In this document: in pieces, positions 23,722 to 31,944 of the stretch
Position numbering within the stretch: the first letter of the stretch is position 1
Layout of the letters: every line of letters begins with the position of its first letter
Assembly (NCBI GenBank): GCA_035255485.1
Contig: DATEZO010000034.1
Span: forward strand, 1 to 32,916
From: DATEZO01 sp035255485
GTDB lineage: Bacteria > Pseudomonadota > Gammaproteobacteria > Burkholderiales > Burkholderiaceae_D
DNA length: 32,916 nt
Reading direction: 5' to 3'
Translations under genes and position numbers: made by a program
The notes under the pieces: model-generated
The model's input: only the letters and a program-made list of their open reading frames with translations
Told to the model about the DNA's origin: nothing
Databases searched by the model: none

Positions 23722-24223
23722 AATCATCTAACTAGAATAGTGATATTTTGATAATTTTCTCTCATGAAGCTAGGCATAGAACTTCAGCGGGGAATATTTG
23801 CCAAATAAAATAAGTAACAAAGGGAAAAATATTTTTATAAATCTCTAAAGTTTCAAGAAAATCGTCCGTTATATGCAACAGGCGTGGCTTTCAGGAAGGC
23901 TGCGAGCACTTATATTTTTAGCGAGATATTGATAACAATACAATAAATACTATCTTTTGAACCTTGTGCCTGGATAATAATCAACTGTTCTCTAATTTCT
24001 CGGCTCAGCCTGTTAGGTAAGCTACAAGCCATTCCAGCTTCCATGCACGGAAGAGAATGTGTCGTGTCTGCCATTTGTAGGATGGAAGCCTACAAATGGC
24101 TTTTTGTCGTTCTTACAAAAAATACAGAATGGGGCTTCTTCCCGTTTTGTCTTCCTTCCATACAGAATGCAATTACAGGCAATGTAGATTGCCAGTCAAC
24201 ATTCATCGTATGGGAGATACAAC
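23722..24223 (+). promoter_or_regulatory. AT-rich upstream region and leader of flhD
   Basis: The 502 nt before flhD contain no supported gene. 23730-23990 is very AT-rich, typical of a regulatory region bound by nucleoid proteins. Several -10-like boxes occur but none has a convincing -35. A strong terminator-like hairpin lies at 24070-24105, 118 nt before the flhD start. GGA triplets occur in the hairpin loop (24084-24086), near 24054 and at the flhD ribosome-binding site, which is the pattern bound by CsrA/RsmA in flagellar leaders of other bacteria. Confidence 0.45.
24070..24105 (+). terminator. Intrinsic terminator or attenuator in the flhD leader
   Basis: A perfect 12-bp stem (GCCATTTGTAGG at 24070-24081 with CCTACAAATGGC at 24089-24100) closes a 7-nt loop ATGGAAG and is followed by TTTTT. 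It has every mark of a rho-independent terminator. It could end a short upstream transcript or sRNA, or attenuate flhDC transcription. Confidence 0.75.
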
Positions 24224-24541
24224 ATGAACACGAACGACATGATTGCTGAAATCCGTGATGCCAATTTGGGATATTTGATGCTCGCTCAGCAAATGATCCG
24301 TTTTGATAAGGCCACTGCTATTTTTCGCCTCGGCATCAGTAATGAAATTGCTGACATGATTGAAAGCATGAATAATGCACAAATATTAAAGCTTGCCGAC
24401 ACTAACATGATGCTGGCAAGATTCCGGTTTGATGATGGCGTTATTCTCGGCATGCTTACCAACCCGAGCAAGAATCGTCTTCTTGCACATTCGCATGCTG
24501 CAATTTTGATGGCCAGTCAGGCGGTTGAAGAAATTGCGTAA
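24224..24541 (+). CDS. flhD: Flagellar transcriptional regulator FlhD
   Basis: FlhD joins FlhC in the D4C2 master activator of class II flagellar genes. The 105-residue protein aligns by eye to FlhD over its length: EIRDANLGYLMLAQQMI at the N-terminus, KATAIFRLGIS, LADTNMMLARFRF and a C-terminal HAAILMA. It lacks the cysteine that forms the inter-subunit disulfide in E. coli FlhD. GGGAG lies 8 nt before the ATG. flhC follows after 46 nt, so the two form an operon. Confidence 0.97.
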   Translation: MNTNDMIAEIRDANLGYLMLAQQMIRFDKATAIFRLGISNEIADMIESMNNAQILKLADTNMMLARFRFDDGVILGMLTNPSKNRLLAHSHAAILMASQAVEEIA

Positions 24542-24587
24542 AGTCAGGCCGATTGACAAGGATCTTAGCCGGGATGAGGGTCGTAAA

Positions 24588-25139
24588 ATGACAAAAAAGA
24601 GCGTGGTTACGGAGGCCCAGGAAATTCAGCTTGCAATTGAGTTGATCACTTTGGGTGCACGGTTACAGTTGCTGGAATCGGAAACGTCTCTCTCTCGCGA
24701 ACGTTTGTTGAAATTATATAAAGAACTAAAAGGTGTATCGCCGCCAAAAGGCATGCTGCCCTTTTCAACAGATTGGTTTATAACTTGGCAACCCAATATT
24801 CATTCCTCCTTGTTTATCAGTATTCATAAATACCTGGTTGAACATGCGCAAATCTCTGGAATTCAGGCTATTGTCAAGGCATACCGCCTCTACTTGGAAC
24901 AGGTGGAGTGCGAGTCAAATGCAGAACCCGTACTTTCGCTCACACGCGCATGGACTTTGGTTCGTTTCTTTGAAAGTAAAATGCTGACGACAGCAAGCTG
25001 TGTCGAGTGCGGCGGTCAATTTGTTGTGCATAGGTTGGATCTCCACGATCATTACACATGCGGGTTGTGTCATATGCCATCTAGAGCAGGCAAAACCAAA
25101 AAAGCCAAAGAGGAAGCAGCAATTGATATGCCGCACTGA
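24588..25139 (+). CDS. flhC: Flagellar transcriptional regulator FlhC
   Basis: FlhC is the zinc-binding partner of FlhD and contributes most of the DNA contacts. From the start at 24588 (MTKKSVVTEAQE) it is 183 residues. GAGGGT lies about 6 nt upstream, whereas the longer frame from 24525 would overlap flhD without a good site. The zinc cysteines are Cys138, Cys141, Cys158 and Cys161 (CVEC, CGLC), each one beyond the E. coli FlhC numbers. The block LPFSTDWFITWQPNIHSSLF is typical of the family. The C-terminus is basic (KTKKAKEEA). Confidence 0.97.
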   Translation: MTKKSVVTEAQEIQLAIELITLGARLQLLESETSLSRERLLKLYKELKGVSPPKGMLPFSTDWFITWQPNIHSSLFISIHKYLVEHAQISGIQAIVKAYRLYLEQVECESNAEPVLSLTRAWTLVRFFESKMLTTASCVECGGQFVVHRLDLHDHYTCGLCHMPSRAGKTKKAKEEAAIDMPH

Positions 25140-25165
25140 CCTAATGCGGTAAAGGTTTCCAGGCA

Positions 25166-25963
25166 GTGAAAAAAAAACAGCAAAAGACTGATACGTTAGA
25201 CAGCGATTCGATGTTTCGTCTGCCTGCCATCCAGGCGCTACTTATTCAACTTGGATCATTTTTTCTTATTCTTGTAACAAAATATACGGTCTTTGCGCTA
25301 ATCGGCGTACAGATCTCTTTAGTATTGAGTGTCTTTTTACAAGGGGTAATGGCAGCAGCTCTGTCTCGATTGATTGGACTTGCAGCCTGGTGGATGCTGA
25401 TCCAGTTCACTTTTTCTGCCGGGCTTGTCATAGTGCCGGCATTGCACTTGCCCTCTTCTTTTTTTCTAGCTGCATTTCTTTTTCTCCTTGCGCTTTACTG
25501 GACAACGTTTAGCACTCAAGTGCCGCTCTTTCCATCTCGGCATTCGACTTGGGAGTCTGTACTCGGAATGCTTCCAGAAGACCATGCTGTTCGCTTTGTT
25601 GATGTAGGTAGCGGTTTGGGTGGGCTGGTCATGCATCTTGCCGAGCGTCGGATCGACAGCACTTTTCTGGGTGTTGAGGTGGCACCACTACCTTGGCTGA
25701 TTAGCATATTGCGAATGCAGCTCAGGCGCAGTCGTGGGCGCTTTATGCGACGCGATTATCGGCAACTGAATTTCGGTGATTACGACATCGTGTTTGCCTA
25801 TTTATCACCGGCTGCAATGCCCGCGATCTGGAAAAAGGCTTGCATCGAAATGCGACCCGGCTCGCTTCTGCTCAGTTATGAATTCACCATAGCTGATGCC
25901 AAGCCGCATATCATCACTCCGCAGGATATAAGGGGTGCCGTTCTCTATGGTTGGCATATGTAA
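25166..25963 (+). CDS. Membrane-anchored class I methyltransferase, FAM173/ATPSCKMT-like
   Basis: The 265-residue product begins at a GTG (25166) with a lysine-rich N-terminus; an ATG at 25211 is an alternative start. Residues ~18-120 hold three to four transmembrane segments. The C-terminal half is a SAM methyltransferase: FVDVGSGLGGLV (motif I), FLGVEVAP, RRDYRQLNFGDYDIVFAYLSP and MRPGSLLLSYEF. The D-GSG-G-V motif, the DYD(I/V)V-YL-P block and the membrane span resemble FAM173-type protein-lysine methyltransferases. It sits between flhC (27 nt away) and motA on the same strand, which suggests a link to flagella, but no substrate can be named. An alternative is an unrelated membrane-lipid or small-molecule methyltransferase. 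Confidence 0.75.
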   Translation: MKKKQQKTDTLDSDSMFRLPAIQALLIQLGSFFLILVTKYTVFALIGVQISLVLSVFLQGVMAAALSRLIGLAAWWMLIQFTFSAGLVIVPALHLPSSFFLAAFLFLLALYWTTFSTQVPLFPSRHSTWESVLGMLPEDHAVRFVDVGSGLGGLVMHLAERRIDSTFLGVEVAPLPWLISILRMQLRRSRGRFMRRDYRQLNFGDYDIVFAYLSPAAMPAIWKKACIEMRPGSLLLSYEFTIADAKPHIITPQDIRGAVLYGWHM

Positions 25964-26326
25964 TGTCAATCTTCTCCATGCTGCCCGCACAATCTCTGCA
26001 CGTCTCCTTGCTTCATCCTTGGCAGTTAAAAACCATTGATTTTATTTGTAGGTTATGGCCAAGCAATTGGTATAACAACTACGGCAAATGTTGGCGTGAA
26101 ATAGGTAAGCAGTTCTTAAAGGCATTCTAAAATGCCTATCGAGTGTGTTACATTTAAGAAACATATTTAAGTTTTTAAATTTTGCGTCGTAACAAAAATG
26201 AATACCGACTTTCGGGACTTTTTGTCAGCCTGAAAACGAGATGGAGTGCTGTCTTGCTTTACGAAGCGGCAAACTTCGGGCTGAGTTGAACAGTCCTTTA
26301 TTTAATTACGACAGGAGTACGCACGT
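25964..26326 (+). promoter_or_regulatory. Intergenic region upstream of motA
   Basis: These 363 nt separate the methyltransferase gene from motA. AGGCATT/AATGCCT (26120-26126, 26131-26137) forms a 7-bp hairpin with a CTAA loop but without a T run. TAAG, 14 nt, then GTCGTAAC (around 26170-26195) weakly resembles a sigma-28 flagellar promoter (TAAA-N15-GCCGATAA). No gene is supported. A promoter for motA-motB-che is expected here. Confidence 0.35.
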
Positions 26327-27187
26327 TTGTTAGTCATCATTGGATATATTGTTGTCTTAATTTCCGTCTTCGGCGGTTTTGCGCTTGCTGGGGGGCATCT
26401 GGCAGCTCTTTTGCAGCCGATCGAACTATTGATGATTGGTGGGGCAGCAGCTGGCTCATTTTTTGTCGGAAATAACGGTAAAGCCATTAAATCAACGCTT
26501 AAGGCGCTGCCCAAGTTGTTCAAGGGGTCCAAATATACAAAAGCACTCTACATGGAATTGATGGCGCTACAGTTTGAAATATTGAGCAAGGTTCGCAAGG
26601 AAGGATTAATGTCAATCGAGGGTGACATCGATCAGCCTGGAGAAAGCGCGATTTTCAGCAAATATCCGACGGTGCTCGCAGATCATCACGTGATTGAGTT
26701 CATGACCGATTATTTGCGCCTCATGGTATCCGGGAACATGGATGCATTCCAAATTGAGAACCTCATGGACAATGAGATCGATACCCATCATGCTGAAGGA
26801 GAAATTCCGGTGCATTGCATCGCAAAGCTGGGTGACGGCATGCCAGCATTCGGCATTGTGGCTGCAGTGATGGGTGTGGTGCATACAATGGAATCAGTCG
26901 GATTGCCGCCAGCAGAGCTAGGCATCCTGATTGCTCATGCCTTAGTGGGAACCTTTTTGGGAATTTTGCTTGCTTACGGCTTTGTTGGGCCATTATCGTC
27001 GCTACTGGAGCAAAAGCTTCACGAATCGTCGAAGATACTTCAGTGCGTCAAAATCACGTTACTTGCAAGTCTCAACGGCTATGCGCCTGCGCTTGCAGTC
27101 GAGTTTGGTCGAAAGGTATTATTCTCTACAGAGCGCCCATCCTTTTCTGAGCTTGAGGATCACATCAAGCAGTCCAAATCCAAATAG
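26327..27187 (+). CDS. motA: Flagellar motor stator protein MotA
   Basis: MotA forms the proton-driven stator with MotB. The 286-residue protein has four transmembrane segments (two near the N-terminus, two near ~170-225), a cytoplasmic loop with Arg90 and Glu98 (KVRKEGLMSIE) at exactly the E. coli positions that interact with FliG, and the block GIVAAVMGVVHTM and HALVGTFLGILLAYGFVGPL. The start is an unusual TTG at 26327: an AGGAG ribosome-binding site lies 9 nt upstream, and the residues that follow (LVIIGYIVV) match the usual MotA N-terminus. motB follows after 55 nt. Confidence 0.97.
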   Translation: MLVIIGYIVVLISVFGGFALAGGHLAALLQPIELLMIGGAAAGSFFVGNNGKAIKSTLKALPKLFKGSKYTKALYMELMALQFEILSKVRKEGLMSIEGDIDQPGESAIFSKYPTVLADHHVIEFMTDYLRLMVSGNMDAFQIENLMDNEIDTHHAEGEIPVHCIAKLGDGMPAFGIVAAVMGVVHTMESVGLPPAELGILIAHALVGTFLGILLAYGFVGPLSSLLEQKLHESSKILQCVKITLLASLNGYAPALAVEFGRKVLFSTERPSFSELEDHIKQSKSK

Positions 27188-27242
27188 CCGGATATCGCTG
27201 CAAGAGATACCCATCGCCACATAAGAAAAGCGGAAGAGTGAT

Positions 27243-28172
27243 ATGGCTGACGAAGGGCTCCGCCCCATAATTGTTAAGCGAATTAAAAAGGGCGGTGCCG
27301 GAGCTCATGGTGGCGCATGGAAAATCGCCTACGCCGATTTCGTTACGGCGATGATGGCGTTCTTTCTACTGATGTGGCTAATGGGATCCACTACGAAAGG
27401 TGATTTGCAGGGAATCGCAGAATACTTCAAAACACCCTTGAAGGTGGCCATGTCTGGTGGCTCGGGCAGCGGGGATAGTTCGAGTGTCATTAAAGGTGGC
27501 GGCAAGGATTTGACTAGAAAGGATGGTCAGATCAAGAGAGCGGACGATATCCCATCCAGGAAATCTTACAATCTCAAAGCGGCTCAGGCCGATCTGGAGC
27601 GTCTCGAAATGGAACGCCTGAAGGCACTAAAAGGACGAATCGAGGCGCTTATCGAAGCAAGGCCGATGCTGAGGCAATACAAAAAGCAATTGCTGATTGA
27701 TATCACATCCGAAGGATTGCGTATCCAGATCGTTGATGAGCAAAACCGCCCCATGTTCGCCTTGGCCAAGGCAGAATTACAGCCTTACACTAAAGAGATC
27801 TTGCGAGAGATTGGGCATGCATTAAACGATATGCCGAACAAGATCAGTCTTTCCGGACATACTGATGCGACGCCATATTCAAATGGTGAAAAGGGATATA
27901 GCAATTGGGAGCTTTCAGCAGACCGAGCAAATGCATCGCGACGAGAGCTGATTGCGGGCGGGATGGATGAAGCGAAGGTATTGCGTGTGGTAGGCCTGTC
28001 ATCGGCGATTCTATTCAACAAGCAGGAACCGTTTAATCCAGTCAATCGCCGCATCAGTATCATTGTGATGAACAAGAAAGCAGAGGAGTCGGCTACCCAG
28101 GAAGGAAGTGTCGTCAATCTTTCCGGCGAAACGGAAGTGGCGAAGGAACTGGTAAACACGGTTGGAAAATAA
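27243..28172 (+). CDS. motB: Flagellar motor stator protein MotB
   Basis: MotB anchors the stator to peptidoglycan and carries the proton path. The 309-residue protein has a short cytoplasmic N-terminus, one transmembrane helix (~28-48) with the proton-binding Asp32 (AYADFVTAMMAFF), a linker rich in Gly and Ser (~70-95), and an OmpA-like peptidoglycan-binding domain (LSGHTDATPYSNG, WELSADRANASRREL, NRRISIIV). GGAAGAG precedes the ATG by 5 nt. It is followed after 39 nt by a CheZ-like gene. Confidence 0.97.
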   Translation: MADEGLRPIIVKRIKKGGAGAHGGAWKIAYADFVTAMMAFFLLMWLMGSTTKGDLQGIAEYFKTPLKVAMSGGSGSGDSSSVIKGGGKDLTRKDGQIKRADDIPSRKSYNLKAAQADLERLEMERLKALKGRIEALIEARPMLRQYKKQLLIDITSEGLRIQIVDEQNRPMFALAKAELQPYTKEILREIGHALNDMPNKISLSGHTDATPYSNGEKGYSNWELSADRANASRRELIAGGMDEAKVLRVVGLSSAILFNKQEPFNPVNRRISIIVMNKKAEESATQEGSVVNLSGETEVAKELVNTVGK

Positions 28173-28211
28173 TATGAATTTCATCCGAAGGTTGACGGCA
28201 AGGCATTCCTC

Positions 28212-28763
28212 ATGACCACTAGAGATAAAGTGTTGAGTTCGGAAGTAAAGCGCTTGTTATCCGGCTTGTCGGATCACGGGACTCTGCATTTGACTGAAGT
28301 CGAAACGGATTTGATTCAAACTACTTTTTTGCTTGGCGAAGCAATCGAAAAACTTAGTGCGAGCTTTATGGCAATTCATGAATCCGTTTGCATGCAACAG
28401 CAGGCTATAAATTCCTTGCTTGCAGACGCCTCGCAAGCATCCGGGGTTACCGAGAAATTGAAGGCTGCAGAGAATGAAATAGCGCACCACGTGAATGCTG
28501 CGGTAACAGGACTGCAATTTCAGGATATGACGAATCAGCTGGTGGATCGGACAATAAAACGCGTAATCGGACTGCGCGACGTGCTGGCCATGCTGGGCTC
28601 AAGCAGTTCCTGTATGACCCAGGGAAGCAGTAACGAGGAGGTGATTGTCCTGCTCGACAATATCAACAGGCTATTGGAAGATCAAAGTGTCAAGCTGGAA
28701 AGTGGGCTATGGAAGGCAGTGCACCAGACCCACATGGAAAGCGGAGATATCGAGCTGTTTTAA
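28212..28763 (+). CDS. CheZ-like protein, putative CheY-P phosphatase
   Basis: The 183-residue protein is predicted to be mostly helical. It contains LQFQDMTNQLVDRTIKRV at ~101-118, which matches the CheZ active-site helix: Asp105 and Gln109 have the same D-x3-Q spacing as Asp143 and Gln147 of E. coli CheZ. The C-terminus ends in acidic and hydrophobic residues (GDIELF), like the CheZ tail that docks on CheY. It lies between motB and cheY. It is shorter than E. coli CheZ (214 residues) and the N-terminal part is not recognisable, so it could be a diverged CheZ or a chemotaxis protein that shares only the motif. The gene is usually left as hypothetical. Confidence 0.6.
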   Translation: MTTRDKVLSSEVKRLLSGLSDHGTLHLTEVETDLIQTTFLLGEAIEKLSASFMAIHESVCMQQQAINSLLADASQASGVTEKLKAAENEIAHHVNAAVTGLQFQDMTNQLVDRTIKRVIGLRDVLAMLGSSSSCMTQGSSNEEVIVLLDNINRLLEDQSVKLESGLWKAVHQTHMESGDIELF

Positions 28764-28823
28764 GAAAATATAAAGAAAGATACACGGGCATTTAGCCCGA
28801 AAATGAAGATAGCGGGAGCAACG

Positions 28824-29189
28824 ATGGGAAAATCGATACTAGCAGTGGACGATTCGGGTTCGCTGCGCCAGATGGTAGTTTTCAGCCTGCGAGCGGCGGG
28901 TTATCAGGTAACCGAGGCGGTAGATGGCCAGGACGGTCTGGACAAGGCAAAAACTCAGGTATTTGACCTGGTCCTGACGGATCAGAATATGCCGCGCATG
29001 GATGGTTTGACTTTGATCAGGTCGCTGCGTGCAATATCAACTTACCAGAAAGTGCCAATTCTGATGCTTACCACCGAGTCCGGCGACGAGATGAAGCAAA
29101 AAGGAAGAGCGGCCGGAGCCAACGGATGGCTCGTAAAACCGTTCGATCCACAGCGCCTCACCGAGGTAGTTAAAAAGGTCATCGGCTGA
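28824..29189 (+). CDS. cheY: Chemotaxis response regulator CheY
   Basis: CheY carries the signal from CheA to the flagellar switch. The 121-residue single-domain receiver has the acidic pocket Asp9/Asp10 (AVDDSGS), phospho-acceptor Asp53 (VLTDQNMPRMDG), Thr83/Thr84 (LMLTTES) and Lys105 (VKPF). The start at 28824 (MGKSILAVDD) has GGGAG 5 nt upstream; an in-frame ATG at 28803 would add seven residues. cheA follows after 55 nt. Confidence 0.97.
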   Translation: MGKSILAVDDSGSLRQMVVFSLRAAGYQVTEAVDGQDGLDKAKTQVFDLVLTDQNMPRMDGLTLIRSLRAISTYQKVPILMLTTESGDEMKQKGRAAGANGWLVKPFDPQRLTEVVKKVIG

Positions 29190-29244
29190 TTTGCCGAAAA
29201 ATACAGCAAGACATCACGCAAAGTGTCAATAGCGGAGAATAATA

Positions 29245-31338
29245 ATGACCATCGATATGAGTCAGTTTTTTCAGGTGTTTTTCGACGAGGCCGAAGAACT
29301 CCTAGCTGAAATGGAAAAGCTGTTACTGGCCGTTGATGTGTCGGCACCTGAAGTTGAAGACCTCAATGCAATTTTCCGTTCGGCGCATTCCATCAAGGGC
29401 GGCGCCGGCACTTTCGGGCTGACGGACCTGACCGATATAACGCATGTATTGGAATCACTGCTCGACAAAATACGTAAAGGCGAAATGGCGCTGACATCCG
29501 AGCATGTCGATGCGTTTCTTGTTGCCAAGGATATCCTGAAGATGCAGTTGGATGGACATCGTTTGAATACGCCGGTCGATCAGGAAGCAGTCGCTGATAT
29601 TCGAATGATGCTGCAATCCCTGTCGCAAGGGGCTGCTGCTGCGTCCATGGCACCGCATGATGCCTCGCACGCGCATGATCGGGCTGGACACGCCCCCGGT
29701 AGCAAGGCACGTTGTTTTCGAATTGAGCTGCCTGAGCTCCCAACTCATGATATCGATGCTCTGGCAGCGGAACTCGGCTTGCTGGGCGTCCTGGATAATG
29801 CACAATCCGCAGAAAATCGGGCGGTTTTTACCCTGGTGACCGACCATCCCATGGATGATATTGTTGCCATCTGCTCTTTTATTTTGGACCCGAATGATCT
29901 AAAAATTACCGAAAAAGAGCTTCCAGTCGTGACACTGGATGAAGCTGCTGCGGCAAAAGCGGCAATCGAAGATGCACAAGGATATGGTTTTTTTGAGCCG
30001 TTTGAACCTCTCAAACCCCAGGTGCCCGTAGCGCCTCCGGAGGATAATTCAATAAATCATATGGTTATCCCGACCGCATCCGCTGTCATCGAAACATCAG
30101 AAAAAAAAGCCGCTGTAAAACGCGATGCGGAAAAAATTGCAAGTAGCCAGGAATCATCTTCTATCCGGGTCGGCATCGAAAAGGTTGATCAACTGATCAA
30201 CCTGGTTGGCGAACTTGTGATTACCCAGGCGATGATTGAGCAGCGCACCGGCGCACTTGATCCAATTGCTCACGAACGCTTATTGAATAGCGTCAACCAG
30301 CTCACCCGCAATACACGGAGTTTGCAAGAAGCGGTCATGTCAATTCGCATGATGCCGATGGATTATGTGTTTTCACGTTTTCCGCGGATGGTGCGAGACT
30401 TGGCATCGAAGCTAGGTAAAAAGGTGGAGTTCGTCACGCACGGTGCGGCAACTGAACTGGATAAGGGGCTGATCGAGCGCATTATTGATCCATTGACGCA
30501 TCTCGTGCGTAACAGCATTGATCATGGCATCGAAATACCTGCAGTAAGAATGGCAGCAGGAAAAAGCGAGACTGGAAGACTGTCGCTATCCGCTGGACAT
30601 CAGGGTGGAAATATCGTCATTGAGGTCAGTGATGACGGTGGCGGGCTGAATCGTAAAAAAATCCTGGACAAGGCAAGGCAGCAGGGATTGCAGGTCTCAG
30701 ATGCAATGAGCGATTCGGATGTCTGGCAACTGATTTTTGCTCCCGGTTTTTCAACTGCCGAAATTGTGACCGATGTTTCTGGACGAGGCGTCGGCATGGA
30801 TGTAGTCAAACGGAATATTACCGCGATGGGGGGGAGTGTCGAGATTCGTTCCGGCAAGGGCTTTGGCACCACAATGTCCATTTCCCTGCCGCTGACTCTT
30901 GCCATTCTCGACGGAATGTCCATCAAGGTCGGTGATGAAATTTACATACTGCCCCTCGGCTATGTTGTCGAGTCGCTGCAGCCTGCGCCTGTCGATGTGA
31001 AAGATATTAGTGGCCAAGGTCGAGTAGTGAAAGTACGAGGCGAATATTTGCCATTGATTCCCCTGTATCAAATATTCGGTGTTGAACCGTGCTTTACGTG
31101 CCCTTCAGAAGGGATTGTGGTGATTCTTGAATCGGATGGGAAAAAAGCGGCCCTGTTTGTTGACGATCTGGTCGGCCAGCAGCAGGTAGTGGTAAAGAAT
31201 CTCGAATCGAACTATCGCAAGGTGGCGGGCATTTCCGGCGCCACTATTTTGGGAGATGGCGGTGTTTCCCTGATTATTGATGTCGCAGCGCTTTTGCGCT
31301 CCAGCCGTCAATTGAACGATGAATCCATTTACTCATGA
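29245..31338 (+). CDS. cheA: Chemotaxis sensor histidine kinase CheA
   Basis: CheA phosphorylates CheY and CheB in response to receptors. The 697-residue protein has the P1 HPt domain with His48 (SAHSIKGGAGTFG), a P2-like CheY-binding segment around ~150-235 (CFRIELPELP...), a Pro/Lys-rich linker (~255-305), the P3 dimerisation region (IEKVDQLINLVGELVITQ), the P4 kinase with N box (HLVRNSIDHGIE), G1 (VSDDGGGLN), F box (IFAPGFSTAE) and G2 (GRGVGMDVVK), and the CheW-like P5 domain to the end. All ATP-binding motifs are intact. The stop overlaps an ATG in the cheW frame (ATGA). Confidence 0.98.
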   Translation: MTIDMSQFFQVFFDEAEELLAEMEKLLLAVDVSAPEVEDLNAIFRSAHSIKGGAGTFGLTDLTDITHVLESLLDKIRKGEMALTSEHVDAFLVAKDILKMQLDGHRLNTPVDQEAVADIRMMLQSLSQGAAAASMAPHDASHAHDRAGHAPGSKARCFRIELPELPTHDIDALAAELGLLGVLDNAQSAENRAVFTLVTDHPMDDIVAICSFILDPNDLKITEKELPVVTLDEAAAAKAAIEDAQGYGFFEPFEPLKPQVPVAPPEDNSINHMVIPTASAVIETSEKKAAVKRDAEKIASSQESSSIRVGIEKVDQLINLVGELVITQAMIEQRTGALDPIAHERLLNSVNQLTRNTRSLQEAVMSIRMMPMDYVFSRFPRMVRDLASKLGKKVEFVTHGAATELDKGLIERIIDPLTHLVRNSIDHGIEIPAVRMAAGKSETGRLSLSAGHQGGNIVIEVSDDGGGLNRKKILDKARQQGLQVSDAMSDSDVWQLIFAPGFSTAEIVTDVSGRGVGMDVVKRNITAMGGSVEIRSGKGFGTTMSISLPLTLAILDGMSIKVGDEIYILPLGYVVESLQPAPVDVKDISGQGRVVKVRGEYLPLIPLYQIFGVEPCFTCPSEGIVVILESDGKKAALFVDDLVGQQQVVVKNLESNYRKVAGISGATILGDGGVSLIIDVAALLRSSRQLNDESIYS

Positions 31339-31355
31339 TAAGGACAATTGACATC

Positions 31356-31865
31356 ATGCAAAACTCACAAGCAAACACGTCTGTAATGGGCGCAAGCGCA
31401 GACCGGGATATCGCCGGACGCGAATTTCTCGCTTTTACCTTGGGCAAGGAAGAATATGGCATTGATATTTTAAAGGTCCAGGAAATCCGGGGCTACGAGG
31501 CAGTCACCCGTATTGCCAATTCTCCTGATTTCATCAAGGGCGTGGTTAATCTGCGCGGCATTATCGTGCCGATCGTCGATATGCGCATCAAATTCAATCT
31601 CGGAGAGCCGACGTATGATCAATTCACTGTCGTGATCATCCTGAGCATCGCGGGTCGTGTCGTAGGGATGGTGGTGGATAGCGTGTCTGACGTGATTACG
31701 CTTTCGCCAGATCAGGTGAAGCCTGCTCCGGAAATGGGTACGGCTCTCAATACCGATTACTTGATCGGACTGGGGACACTTGACGAGCGCATGCTGATCC
31801 TGGTTGATATCGACAGACTGATGTCCAGTGCAGAAATGGGATTGATCGATAATCTCGCTGCATAA
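31356..31865 (+). CDS. cheW: Chemotaxis coupling protein CheW
   Basis: CheW links receptors to CheA. The 169-residue product from 31356 has the typical blocks FLAFTLGKEEYGIDILKVQE, VNLRGIIVPIVDMR, VVGMVVDSVSDVI and MLILVDID. An in-frame ATG at 31335 overlaps the cheA stop codon and would add seven residues; 31356 is preferred because AAGGA lies upstream, although with a long spacing of 11 nt. The gene follows cheA directly in the chemotaxis operon. Confidence 0.97.
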   Translation: MQNSQANTSVMGASADRDIAGREFLAFTLGKEEYGIDILKVQEIRGYEAVTRIANSPDFIKGVVNLRGIIVPIVDMRIKFNLGEPTYDQFTVVIILSIAGRVVGMVVDSVSDVITLSPDQVKPAPEMGTALNTDYLIGLGTLDERMLILVDIDRLMSSAEMGLIDNLAA

Positions 31866-31944
31866 GGTCAAGGCAGATGAAAGTTGCATGGGCCGGATAG
31901 CTATTCATGCACGGCATTCCATAAACAACAATAAAGCAAAGTAT

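Noticed and set aside
24000..24223. A c-di-GMP (GEMM) or other known riboswitch upstream of flhD
   Set aside because: None of the conserved GEMM core sequences is present. Only a terminator-like hairpin is clear.
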